A DNA stretch of 64,000 bases from Ophiosphaerella korrae (lineage: Eukaryota > Ascomycota > Dothideomycetes > Pleosporales > Phaeosphaeriaceae). Each line of letters starts with the position of its first letter. Position 1 is the first letter of the stretch. The stretch lies in NCBI GenBank assembly GCA_028456385.1, contig JALNQF010000165.1, positions 33,675 to 97,674 of the forward strand, in the 5' to 3' direction. Below, piece by piece: positions 9,762 through 18,937 of the stretch. Position numbers and translations under genes: made by a program. The notes beneath the pieces were generated by a model that worked only from the letters and a program-made list of their open reading frames with translations, searched no databases and was not told the DNA's origin.

Positions 9762-10640
9762 ATGTCCAAATCACCCCCCAAAGATGTAGCTCGCGCCTTC
9801 AAGACTCGTTAGGCTGGTATCTTCAAAAAAGCTGCCGAATTGCACTGCATTAACGAAAGCGTCCGCATATCGATCACAGTAGAAAGACCAGGAGAGACTC
9901 CAATTGTATTCTCTACCAAGGAATACGGCCATAATTGGCCTCCTTATATGGAACGATATGTACATATACCCGTGAAGAGCTCGAGAGGCGTAACTAAAAA
10001 ATACCTGTAGGCTGCTAAATATCTTCCGATCGTTAAGAGAGTATTGGATTACTAGAGTCTGAGTGACATAATCTCAAAGGGCCGTGTTAAGGTTGTTCGG
10101 CCTTCATCGCCTCCACCTGCACCACCAGTGCATCCCGCAACGTCTTCAGCGCCTCAGCCTGCATCAGTGCACTCTTTTCCCACTTCTAGCCCACCAGTAC
10201 AGTCTATTTCTAGTACTGAGCCGGAATACATACCTTCTACCCCACCAGTACAGCCTCTCTGCGCGAACCTGTCAGATTACATCCTGTCTACTGCTCCTGC
10301 CACGCAGCCAACGCCGTCTCTATCTTCTGCCAGCCTACAAATGCAGTCATTATGCACGGCTACGCCGCCAGTACAGTCCCCACCACCTGCCAGTCCACCA
10401 GAATACTCCAAACCTGACACCGCTCCATCCACGCGCCTCTCCTCGACCACCAACATACCAGTGTCGTTCGCCACCTTTCGCCCGTCAACGCCCGACAAAA
10501 CTTCACTCAACCAGAACACACAAACAGCGCCACGTTCTCGCTTCAAACGTCGCGATTCTAAGGCTTTATTCGACGATGAATGGGTAACGTCAAGCATTTT
10601 AGCAAGTCGAACCAGAAGTTCCTGTTCTCTCCCTATCTAG
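9762..10640 (+). pseudogene. MADS-box-like (SRF-type) protein, interrupted by three TAG codons
   Basis: From the ATG at 9762 the frame reads MSKSPPKDVARAFKTR, a stop, then AGIFKKAAELHCINESVRIS and ITVERPGETPIVFSTKEYG. This resembles the start of a MADS domain (basic region followed by the IFKKAxEL helix) as found in small fungal MADS-like proteins. In-frame TAG codons lie at 9810, 10008 and 10053. The same frame then continues to 10640 through a Pro/Ser/Thr-rich tail with repeats of PPVQS. Each TAG would be CAG (Gln) before a C-to-T change at CpA, the change made by RIP. I infer a DNA-binding protein inactivated by a few RIP-type mutations. The alternative, stop codons removed by introns, is unlikely because the frame stays the same across all three. 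The exact 3' end is uncertain. Confidence 0.65.
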
Positions 10641-10798
10641 TCATCTCCAAACATAATGTCAAGTCGGACCGCAAGTCCATGTCCCATGACTGCTGCACAT
10701 TCCATCCTTCCTACCAAACGACAGCGCTACGAGTAGCACTGCAGACCGCAGACAGTCAATTCATGTACTATATATAAGTTAACTTAGTTAAGCAATCA

Positions 10799-12990
10799 CT
10801 AAAGTTCGTCTTCACTCTCTACCACCTCCATATTCTCGCTCTCGTCTTTCTTCCCGTCCCTAATGACACGACTTCCACTACTATCTTCTTCTGTCAACAA
10901 TTTTCTTTTTTTCGTGTCCAGTTTAGCGTAGCGAGGCACTGTCGTCTCATCCGTGACCCTTATGAGAGAAGTGTTCTTTACGGGCATAAGCTTGACGTTA
11001 CGCTCGTTACTTCTAGACATTATGTATTTGTCCACAACATCCTTGGATCCGATAATAATAGTCGTCCCAAAGAGGGCGAAATACTGCAGTATCCAATCTG
11101 CTACCATAGAGGCATTCTTCCCAGAAAGTGTGATAGCTTTTACTAGTGGTAGAAGATGTTTCATCGCTGCGGATATAACGTCCTTAACAACAGTTAAGGC
11201 ATCCGAATCATCAGGCTTGATTTCAAACCAGCATCCAATGACCTAGCCATCAGTCTCATTCGAAGAGGCCACGAAAAGCTCGTACACGCCAAAGCTCATC
11301 CTCCATATCTTATAACTGTTAGAATCCCGTAACATAGACGTAATAGAAGCCTTCGTGGCTTTAGTGGAGACGGCAAACGGGGACGATTGGGCTGCCTGTA
11401 ATGCATTTGTTCTCTGCAGCTCTTCGTACCGCTAAAGCACAACGTTGTACTAAGTTCGAAGCTCCTTATCACTACTTTGTGTCTCTGCATCTTCCAATTC
11501 TTTACAACGTCTCTTCAAAGAATTATTTTCTTAATCGAGGTCCTGCTGTCGCTTGTGCATAGCAGAAAGCTTGATTTCTAGCAACTCGTATCAGTGCTGA
11601 AGGTCATCCTTGCTCTTTTGTAAGTCATCGTTCTTCTGTAGCATTGTTTTGATCCTGTCGTGCTGTGTGCTATCACTTGCTGTTAGCATTTGCTGAATGC
11701 TATCAATGTCCATATCTCCTGATTGCTGGCTATACGGTTTAACGAGCCTGGGCTCACTAAAATCGTAGTCCTATAGTCTTCGTGAGCGACTACTTAATTA
11801 ACATTTCTTAGTCTATAACAGACCTTCAGACTAAATTCGCCAAGAATGCAGCAAGGAAGCAAGCGGCGAGCTACTAGTAAGGTCATATAGTTCTGAGAGT
11901 GCAGTTTAAAAAGGGTTAGAAAGAATAAGGTCTCTTTATCCTCAATAATATCGCGTTCAAAGGGTCGGCTAATTCGTCTTTCTCTTTCTATACTGACTTC
12001 CTCTTAACTATTAGAAGTCTCATTAACTATACCTTCTGTTCTGCGATAAGTGGCGTCCACGATTCTCTATACATCAGTGTCAGTGAAACAAGCTACGACC
12101 GGATTAGCCTTTTCAAGATACTATAATACTAGCTCGGAAGCCGGTTTACTATCTACTAAGGCCTGGGCGTAAGATAATTTAAAGCCTCAAGATATAGCAA
12201 GCTCGGTAAGCAGCTTCTATACTACGGTGTTTAGTCCCTTATATATAGGCTTCATACCTTTACTTTCCTTTCTAGGCGTAAACGTGGTCAAATAGTCGAA
12301 ATACCGTACAGAAAATACCCAAAGCTTAAAATATACGACCCGCTTAGCATCAGTCTTAGTTACCTGACTCTTTAATTCGACCTCGTGAGTATTGGAAGAA
12401 AGCACCATAACTTTAGAGAGAGCCTAAAAGTTACCTATAAGGCTCTTCCGGATCGTTCTACGTATATCGTCCCCTATAAGCTGTCTTAGCGCAGCGCATA
12501 TTAGCTCAACGTATTTAAGCATTTCGAAGAATAATTTGAGCGAAGGTATTATTCCCCGAAGCGCCTATATCCTATCCTTGATCGTTACACGAACGTGTTT
12601 ATCGACGATTGTAGGAAAAAGCTCGCCCTTTCTTATAAGTTCGGTGACAAGGTCTTTGTCGGAGGCGTAATGCTGAGGGGCACGGAACTCTAACAATTCG
12701 ACTGTCGTCACGTCTACGCATGATGGTGACACAGCCACATCCCCATACCCAAGAATGCTTGTCCAAAACTTTTCAATATGATCCAGATAAGAGACCATCT
12801 CCTACTCCTTCCGTGAGAAAAGCCACATTATAAGCGAACAGGATTCGTACCTCTTCGCATTTGAGTACAAGTAACCTGTGAAGGGCTCCAAGTTGTACAC
12901 CTTGCCAGAGACCTGGAACTTCTTTGAGGATACTACCAGTGGGGCGAGAATTACTAAAGAGGCGTGTCAGGAGTTTCGAAATGTTATGGC
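10799..12990 (-). pseudogene. DUF3723-type protein, RIP-like stops, N-terminus missing
   Basis: Reading right to left on the minus strand, an exon ending at 12851 encodes VPGLWQGVQLGALHRLLVL and KCEE. A 49-nt intron (12802-12850, GTACGA..TAG) follows. The next exon encodes EMVSYLDHIEKFWTSILG, TVELLEFRAPQHYASDKDLV, then IIPSLKLFFEMLKYVELICA. This order matches the conserved core of DUF3723 as I know it. The frame continues to about 11.87 kb, interrupted by stops that are mostly TAG where CAG is expected (after KDRI, GNF and LNTVV). After a frame change, the C-terminal part (about 11750-10799) is a coiled coil (DSIQQMLTASDSTQHDRIK) ending in the acidic MEVVESEDEL. The N-terminal part is not found: the HET tail lies there on the other strand. 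The function of DUF3723 is unknown; the family is a known accessory gene of Starship elements. Confidence 0.72.
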
Positions 12991-13435
12991 GCAGGTAAGG
13001 ACGTGGTGTGAGTGGAAATTGGAGCAACTGAAAAGGTATCAAACATCCCTTCCCCAGCGCTGTTCCTTTACTCCAACTGACTTCCGAATCAGAGAAGCAA
13101 CCGGCCTACCCACCCTCCCACAACCTCTCCCGGACTCCGTCCTCCAACAAATCACACCCGAAACGCCGACGCAACTCCTCATCGCCAAGTTGATGTTCTT
13201 GACCGATAGACAGCTTTTCAACACCGCAAAAGGATACTTTGGACTTGTTATCAAAGGGGCGAAGTCTGGGGATCTGGTTTGTGATTTTAATACGGCGACG
13301 ACGCCGCATGTTTTGCGGAAAGTCGAAGGAGAGGAAGAGGTGTATGAAGTCGTGGGAGATGCGTATGTGAGCGATTTGATGTATTGTCGGGTGGATGGGT
13401 TGGGAATTGAGGAGAGGGATATTGTGCTTGTTTAG
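12878..13435 (+). pseudogene. C-terminal fragment of a HET (heterokaryon incompatibility) domain protein
   Basis: The reading frame of 185 codons ends in the conserved C-terminal module of HET proteins: AKGYFGLVIKGAKSGDLVCD, then PHVLRKVEGEEEVYEVVGDA, YVSDLMYCRV and a final IVLV. HET proteins trigger cell death after fusion of incompatible hyphae. The N-terminal HET domain itself is not present. Its place is taken by the antisense DUF3723 sequence, which overlaps the first 100 or so bases of this frame. The true junction between the two relics is probably somewhere in 12.93-13.05 kb, because the first 30 or so residues of this frame are also the antisense of a well-conserved DUF3723 motif. 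No in-frame stop is present, so decay is by truncation, not point mutation. It could instead be the last exon of a gene whose earlier exons I cannot see. Confidence 0.6.
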
Positions 13436-14067
13436 ATGGACAAGTCATCGGGTGTGTGTCTTTAGTAATGCTCGAGGCAATCTGGTTTCCGTTGTTGCAC
13501 GACTATGGGTCTGATATGTGCAGACTCCAACATCTATCGGCAAGCAGCCATATCCTAAGCTTGAAAAGATCAATATTAAATTCGGATTTGTTTCATACTA
13601 CTCATAAATCCCGAAGACAGTGGTCCCAATTCAACAGAGTAAAAGAAAGTACGAGTGGTCCCAGTCTAACCTGCAACTTGCAGGATGCAACAAGCGTTAT
13701 GCTCTTCTGCTCTTTATCGATCGGAAAAATCGCCAACGCCCGAATCATGTTGTTCTTCTCTTCTCTTATTGGTCCTCGTTACAGTGAGTGTAATTGACCT
13801 CCACAGCAGCACAAGATTGATGTCCTTCTCCACATGCCATTCCCACGACTCAAAAGAATTCTTCGCTCTTCTCTTGACAACTCACTATTGCTAGATAGTA
13901 TGTTCTCGCGAAGACCAATATCGCCATCTGTTGTCCGAGCAGGAGACCTGAATCGAGTAGGTAGCAACAGGCGCTCTTGCACTTTCCTTTCCAGATGCAC
14001 TGGCAGGATCTATCAAAGATGGGAAGTACCACACAGCTGCAGCAAGTGCACACCTGTCGCAAATGGC
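13436..14067. other. Intergenic, no gene seen
   Basis: Several overlapping short frames exist on both strands (13456-13797, 13834-14253, 13850-14124), none with a recognisable motif. The right end holds the promoter of the membrane protein gene that follows. Base composition is normal and not RIP-like. Confidence 0.55.
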
Positions 14068-14075
14068 TATAAAAA
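14068..14075 (+). promoter_or_regulatory. TATA box
   Basis: TATAAAAA lies about 100 bp upstream of the ATG at 14169 and is followed by a pyrimidine-rich stretch (CCTCTCTTCTCCTCTTTGTC), the usual layout of a well-expressed fungal promoter. Confidence 0.55.
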
Positions 14076-14168
14076 ATCGCACGATGCGCCCCATCCTCTC
14101 TTCTCCTCTTTGTCCCCAGTACAACTTCTTTGCTCCCGTACTAAACTTGTCACTCTATTCACTGCACC

Positions 14169-14665
14169 ATGCAGTCTGATGCCTTTACTTTTTGGTTTCC
14201 GGCATGCTGGACAATGCTCGGCGCCATCTTCTCCATCCTCTCTTTTGGACTAGCCGTTCTCCTCGCGTTTCGGGACCACGCAAATACACTTCACCCCCTC
14301 ATCATGGTGAGTCTACAGACTCTCGTGATGACGTTCGGATGAGGGAATTCGGAATTGAGTTGTTCGAGCTTTTGGGTTCTCTTGGGAACCAAGCTGCTGA
14401 GGCTCAGGGTGACCTTCGTGGGTTGAGGACCGACGTGGGCATGCTGCAGCGCTCATCTCACGAGACCAACGAAGAGCTCATAAGGTTGATGACCGCGCTG
14501 CGCGAGACCTTCACCGATTCCCGAATGATGAGCTACGGCCATCGCTCCCCTATCCAGAGAAGGCTCAGGCCTTTCTCCTTTCACGATTTCGTGACTGCCC
14601 GTGCCGAAGTCCTGGCCAGGGAAAGGATGCAGGCAAACCCCAGTCCATTCCAAGAATTGGACTGA
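14169..14665 (+). CDS. Small single-pass membrane protein with coiled coil, two exons, 147 residues
   Basis: Exon 1 (14169-14306) begins MQSDAFTFWFPACWTMLGAI and continues into FSILSFGLAVLLAF, a single strong membrane helix at about residues 8-35. The intron 14307-14359 (GTGAGT..GAG, 53 nt) joins in phase to exon 2 (14360-14665). Exon 2 encodes an amphipathic helical stretch (LFELLGSLGNQAAEAQGDLR, then MLQRSSHETNEELIRLM) followed by a basic tail (SPIQRRLRPF). The start is chosen because it gives the membrane helix and sits below a TATA box. Exon 2 is also open upstream to an ATG at 14192 in another frame, which would lose the helix. I do not recognise the family. It could be a signal-anchored protein with a soluble coiled-coil domain. 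Confidence 0.65.
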
Positions 14666-15481
14666 TGACCGCTGCGTCCAGGCAGCGGAGGCATGTCCCT
14701 CCGGGGGCATACCTCCCCAGCGATGAACTCACACCTTACCGCGGTGCTGGGGTTTAGTACCTTTCGAGGGAAGCCAAGATGAGTTCTCATGTACATAATT
14801 CCTTCAATTCAATACAATTCTTGCTTGATACACCTTGTTTTCGTGGACCGTGGACTGTGAATTGTGAACCGTGGAATGACTGCCCAGCTCTCTGCTGCAC
14901 AAATCAGAAGTGATGGTGAGCCGGATGGTGTTGTTTGCGCCGAAGCCAACTCAGCAGGTCTTAACTTCTCGAGCTTGAAAAATGGTAGGAAAGTGGGTTT
15001 TCTGCACATACTATCTCAATGTTGTTCTTGAGGCGCACGACATGCAACAAACCACCTACCAGCCCAAGAATTAACAAGACCACTTGGAGATCTCCCCCCC
15101 AACGCGGAAACCCGAACAAAGCGTCGCGCCGACTACAATCGCAATCGAAGACAGTGCCTAGGCCTATATATCGTGGGTAATTATGGGTCCATATTTTGTA
15201 GTCAATAGCGGCGTCGTGGGAAGTTCAGAGTCAATAGGTGTCAGGTTAGTGATGCTTCAAACACACCCTCATAGCTCCCACGTTGTCTGCACCTCCCACT
15301 TCTCCACACATCCCTCCTGCGTTCCCCTCCGCGCATTCGCCTCGCAAAATGCATTTGTCTGATACGGTCCCACACTCTGCCACGGCATATCCACGTTCGT
15401 GAAGTCCATTCAATGCTCCTATCTGCGACAACGCCGGGTCCGATGCCCTGAGCAGCTGGACAGAGTAATCAGCCACTCTTA
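14666..15481. other. Intergenic, convergent 3' ends
   Basis: This holds the 3' regions of the membrane protein gene (left) and the rhodopsin-like gene (right). The frame 15623-15246 on the minus strand is an alternative reading of the rhodopsin-like gene's last exon and beyond. No separate gene is supported. Confidence 0.55.
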
Positions 15482-16475
15482 TTATGCCTTTATTTCTTCC
15501 CTCTCCCGTTCCAGACTGTGAGTACGTCGTCCAGCCTTGATGTTTGGTATCGAGGCCGTGCATACGCTGCAGCCAGCGCGTGAAGCGGATGACGAGGGTT
15601 TGGTGAGGGGGAGACAGGCGCATATCAATCCGGCGGAGGATTCGGTGGCGGTCAGGACGATGTCGAGGTAGTTCATGTATGCTGGGTTGAGGCGGTGGGA
15701 ACGATTGTAGAAGTAGATTGTCCCCCGGACAAGGGAGACGGTTGAGGCACTGTGGTCGTATGTAAGTGCTGTATGTATTTGCGAGCTGTTGACTTACACC
15801 CCGCTAATGCAGAATATCGAGACCAGCGCAATCTTCTGTTTTCTGCGCATCTTCAGCCGAGAGACCATGACAACCGGCAGAAGCATGAGGAGCATGTCCG
15901 ACAAGGCATTGAAGATCCCCGTTGTCGGCACCGCTATCCTGCCAAAGTCGTATCTAGGTAACGTGCCAATCTCTTGTAGTACCAGCAGTATCAGACCCGC
16001 CAAAGTCCATGGTATCGTCAGAGTCATCAGCATCCACCAGCAGTACCGGAACCACTTCTGACGTAGAGTGAACGTGCGGTGATAGAGGAAGAGGATCGAG
16101 AGCTTGACGAGCGTAATCGCGATGATGTACAAAACGGCAAACGATAGCGTGGTGTTTGTTACGAATTTCTGTTCCTTTGTACTTTGCTGCGAGACATCTT
16201 GGAGGTCGAGCGCCCCGAAGGCTGTCAATAGTAGCCCAGATAGAAACAGGCCGAGGTTTGCGATCTATATCATTAACATGTGGAAATGATGAAAGAGTGG
16301 GGAGGCTCACAAATGCAAAGTAGCAGAGGTAATCATCAGTTGCTGGCGACGTCTTCATCATCCTACGTGGTGCTGTTCGCCCTCCCACCGCAGCTGTAGT
16401 CAACACGACGTCGATGGCCAGAATGGTATACGCTGGCACACTATAGTCCGCCGGGACGGAATTGTTCGCGCCCAT
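15482..16475 (-). CDS. Fungal rhodopsin-family (Fung_rhodopsin) seven-helix membrane protein
   Basis: Exons on the minus strand are 16311-16475, 15798-16264 and 15482-15749, with in-phase introns of 46 nt (GTGAGC..TAG) and 48 nt (GTAAGT..CAG). They give 299 residues. Hydrophobic segments follow one another: YTILAIDVVLTTAAVGG, LCYFAFIANLGLFLSGLLLT, LSFAVLYIIAITLVKLSILF, WWMLMTLTIPWTLAGLILLV, then the segment ending in LLMLLPVVMVSRLKM and RKQKIALVSIFCISG. The KLSILFLYHRTF motif and the R/K-M-x-x-x-QK motif after helix 6 are typical of this family, and the last exon has the usual LDIVLTATESSAGLICACLP. Members are plasma-membrane proteins of mostly unknown role, some related to Pth11-type receptors. 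No extracellular CFEM domain is present. The open frame, clean splice sites and short acidic/basic tail (LEREREEIKA) point to an intact gene. Confidence 0.88.
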
Positions 16476-17297
16476 GTTGTCTACTGATCCGGGCAGATGA
16501 AAGGATGTGAATGCAAGACTGAGTGGGGAAGGATTAGAAAGATGAGCCTAATGCCAGCAAAGATGACTGTTGTACAGCTCGCGCAACCTACAGAATTGTG
16601 AGAGCACACGCGATCGCGTTTCAGGTCGACATGTCCCGAGCATACAATACCGCGCATCATGGACTCATAGATGGATAAGCTGCGTAAATCAGGTCTTACT
16701 CGTCCCAAAGGATTCCGGTTCGGGAACGTTAGGTACAGGCTAGGACAGGGCTGATTCGTGCTTGACCGAAACGCCTGCCATGTGGCCTCGGCATGGGGGC
16801 TTCTGGCCTGTAGCTAGCTGGAAAGGGAAAAGGTGGCAGTGCATGTCGCATGCAGTTTGCTCTCAGTCTTGCTCTTCATGTCGTGCTGTGTTGCACGATT
16901 CTGGCGGTCAATGTGGTCCTTCTATGAAAGGGATTGCAAGATGAGGGATTGTTGAAGAAGTTGCTTGAAGTACATGGCAAGTATTGCTGGACTTGGTTTC
17001 GCGAAATATCCTTTGCTGATGAGTGTATGCATGGTGGTTTGTTCCAATTTCAAAGGTTTCCGGCATCGTCATTGCACAGCGCTAGACGAGCTATGCCCAA
17101 ATGGGACACTAGCGTCTACCTCCATCCGCCCAGCGACCTCCAGGCGCGTTCAGTTTAGCTGAATTTCCTTCGGTTTTGTAAGATGATCAGCCCGGACACT
17201 CAACCCAGAGCATTTCATGCCTGGCGGGGGAGCACTACCTTGCATCGGGATATTTCGGGGAATAAGCTCAAGACGTCAGCATAACGCCGAGCATGCC
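16476..17297. other. Intergenic, no gene seen
   Basis: Between the start of the rhodopsin-like gene and the end of the F-box gene, both on the minus strand. Short frames at 16481-16708 and 16934-17162 have no recognisable features. Nothing RIP-like is seen. Confidence 0.55.
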
Positions 17298-18500
17298 CTA
17301 TTTCCGAGGAATATGCCAGCTAAGTGGTCGGTTCCAAAGCTCGTAAGCATAGTTGTAACCATAGGAACGGTCTCTCAGCCGAATAGCTGGATGGTCTGAT
17401 GAAAATGACTGATGCAAGCCCATTCCGCGCCTGCGAAACATGACAAGCAGTTCCTCGAACATGTCTATCCATTTAGCATCTGGCAGAACTGGATGACCGT
17501 CAGCTTCATGCCAGAGTCTCCTCACGGAACCGGGTCCAAATCTTTCATCGAGCTCTACTCGAAACCTCTCGTCTGTTCGTGGGCAGGCCATGGTCAGCCA
17601 GCTCCAATCGAGTGGCGATCGACAGCTGCCCAGCTGGCTATAGATGCATATCTCGACAACGTAGCCTTCGCTTTGACCTTGCCAAGATACATTGATACTG
17701 TAGTCTGTGTGGCAGATTGGACACGACCGAGTTGAATCGTCCGAAAGGGGGGATGCTTCGGGAGTATCTGCCTGGATGGCAAGCTTGGGGGACTGCGTTA
17801 ACAGAGGGTCACGAGATGCATACAGATGCCAACAAATGGGTCGACATGTATGTTTGATATTCTCTCGCAAGCTCTTCGAATCGCGTTCTCGTTGAGAAAT
17901 GATGATCTTTGTTATTACCAGCAATTGATCATGGACGATGCGTGCGTGACGAGCTGAGGACTGCTTGACACTGTTTCTGTGATATTCCGTATGTGTTTGC
18001 TTGTCGAGGAAGGTTGGAAGTGGACCGTGTTCGCAGCCGCGAAAGTGTCGTTTCATGACCAAGTGCGCATGCGAAAACGGGATTTGGATGAATGGTGAGA
18101 AATAGATGTCATCTCCGCCATGCTGGCGCGGTGTGTGCTCTGAGATCCAGCGCAAGATAGAATGACTCCAGTACCCGTGCCAGCGATGCAGTCTCCCACA
18201 ATACCGACAGAAATAAGCATCAGCGATGTTGTCCTCAAGGTACTGCAATAGCTGGGTCCTCTCCGCCGCAGTCAACACCGGCTGTCCAGGAGTACAGAGG
18301 CTATATAGATCTCGGCAAGTGAAGGCGAGGAATGTTGTGGAAAGACCATCAAGATGCGACGTGATCATCAAGATTATCTCTGCAGGAAGAGCGAACCTTC
18401 CCAGATCCGACGGAGGGGATGGCTGCCGAAAGAGCCTCTCGAAGCGTCGACAGAGCCACTGAGCCATGGCACGGAGCAATATCTGCGTCGGTGGCGACAA
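17298..18500 (-). CDS. F-box protein with Cys-pair motifs, 400 residues, intronless
   Basis: A single open frame. An F-box lies at about residues 34-70: LGRFALPAEIILMITSHLDG, then LSTTFLAFTCRDLYSL, with the usual LP.EI...I...L pattern. It would bind Skp1 and recruit targets to an SCF ubiquitin ligase. Downstream are two cysteine-pair motifs, YFCRYCGRLHRW (residues 97-108) and SCPICHTDYSI (259-269), seen in many fungal F-box proteins and perhaps zinc-binding. The C-terminus has WNRPLSWHIPRK. ATGs at residues 1 and 12 are both possible starts; I keep the first. Target unknown. There are no in-frame stops, and codon use looks normal. Confidence 0.85.
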   Translation of the reverse strand: MSPPTQILLRAMAQWLCRRFERLFRQPSPPSDLGRFALPAEIILMITSHLDGLSTTFLAFTCRDLYSLCTPGQPVLTAAERTQLLQYLEDNIADAYFCRYCGRLHRWHGYWSHSILRWISEHTPRQHGGDDIYFSPFIQIPFSHAHLVMKRHFRGCEHGPLPTFLDKQTHTEYHRNSVKQSSARHARIVHDQLLVITKIIISQRERDSKSLRENIKHTCRPICWHLYASRDPLLTQSPKLAIQADTPEASPLSDDSTRSCPICHTDYSINVSWQGQSEGYVVEICIYSQLGSCRSPLDWSWLTMACPRTDERFRVELDERFGPGSVRRLWHEADGHPVLPDAKWIDMFEELLVMFRRRGMGLHQSFSSDHPAIRLRDRSYGYNYAYELWNRPLSWHIPRK

Positions 18501-18937
18501 CGTCAGGGAACGTCGTATAGACGAATGTTGAATGAGGATAATTTTAGGGGCTTGAAGATAAACTGGTGGAGGAATGTAGGCTAGATAGTGAGGTCCTGCC
18601 CTGCCACTCTGCCTACTTCGATAGCTAGCGTACCGCGCAACAGATTTCCGGCGTGACCGCCACTAATCGCACGCGGTACCAAAGTTGAGCGTCACAGAGA
18701 GGACATTGAGCGGTAGAGAAGAGCACCGTTCAACAGTGATGCGGATATTTGTCATCCAAATGTGGATTCGTCATCGAAAAGCAAATCAAGGAAGTAGAAG
18801 TGGGGATGGAGTTGCGTGCTTTGTCCGTCTCTTCACGAGCTTGGCGCGACGACGCGACGACAATCCTGCATACGCATCCATGAATGAACAGCGTCACAGT
18901 AAGGGGCTTCAGATAAACACAGTATTGTCATTCAGAC
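18501..18937. other. Intergenic, no gene seen
   Basis: Separates the F-box gene start from the end of the DUF3435 relic. A plus-strand frame 18685-18981 overlaps the relic's end and has no features. Confidence 0.5.

Noticed and set aside
10084..10587. Plus-strand 167-codon frame, and a minus-strand frame at 10277-10597
   Set aside because: Both are shadows of the MADS-like pseudogene's Pro/Ser-rich tail, whose frame is continuous with the conserved N-terminal motif.
15246..15623. Separate 125-codon minus-strand gene
   Set aside because: It is another frame over the last exon of the rhodopsin-like gene, which has in-phase splice sites and family motifs.
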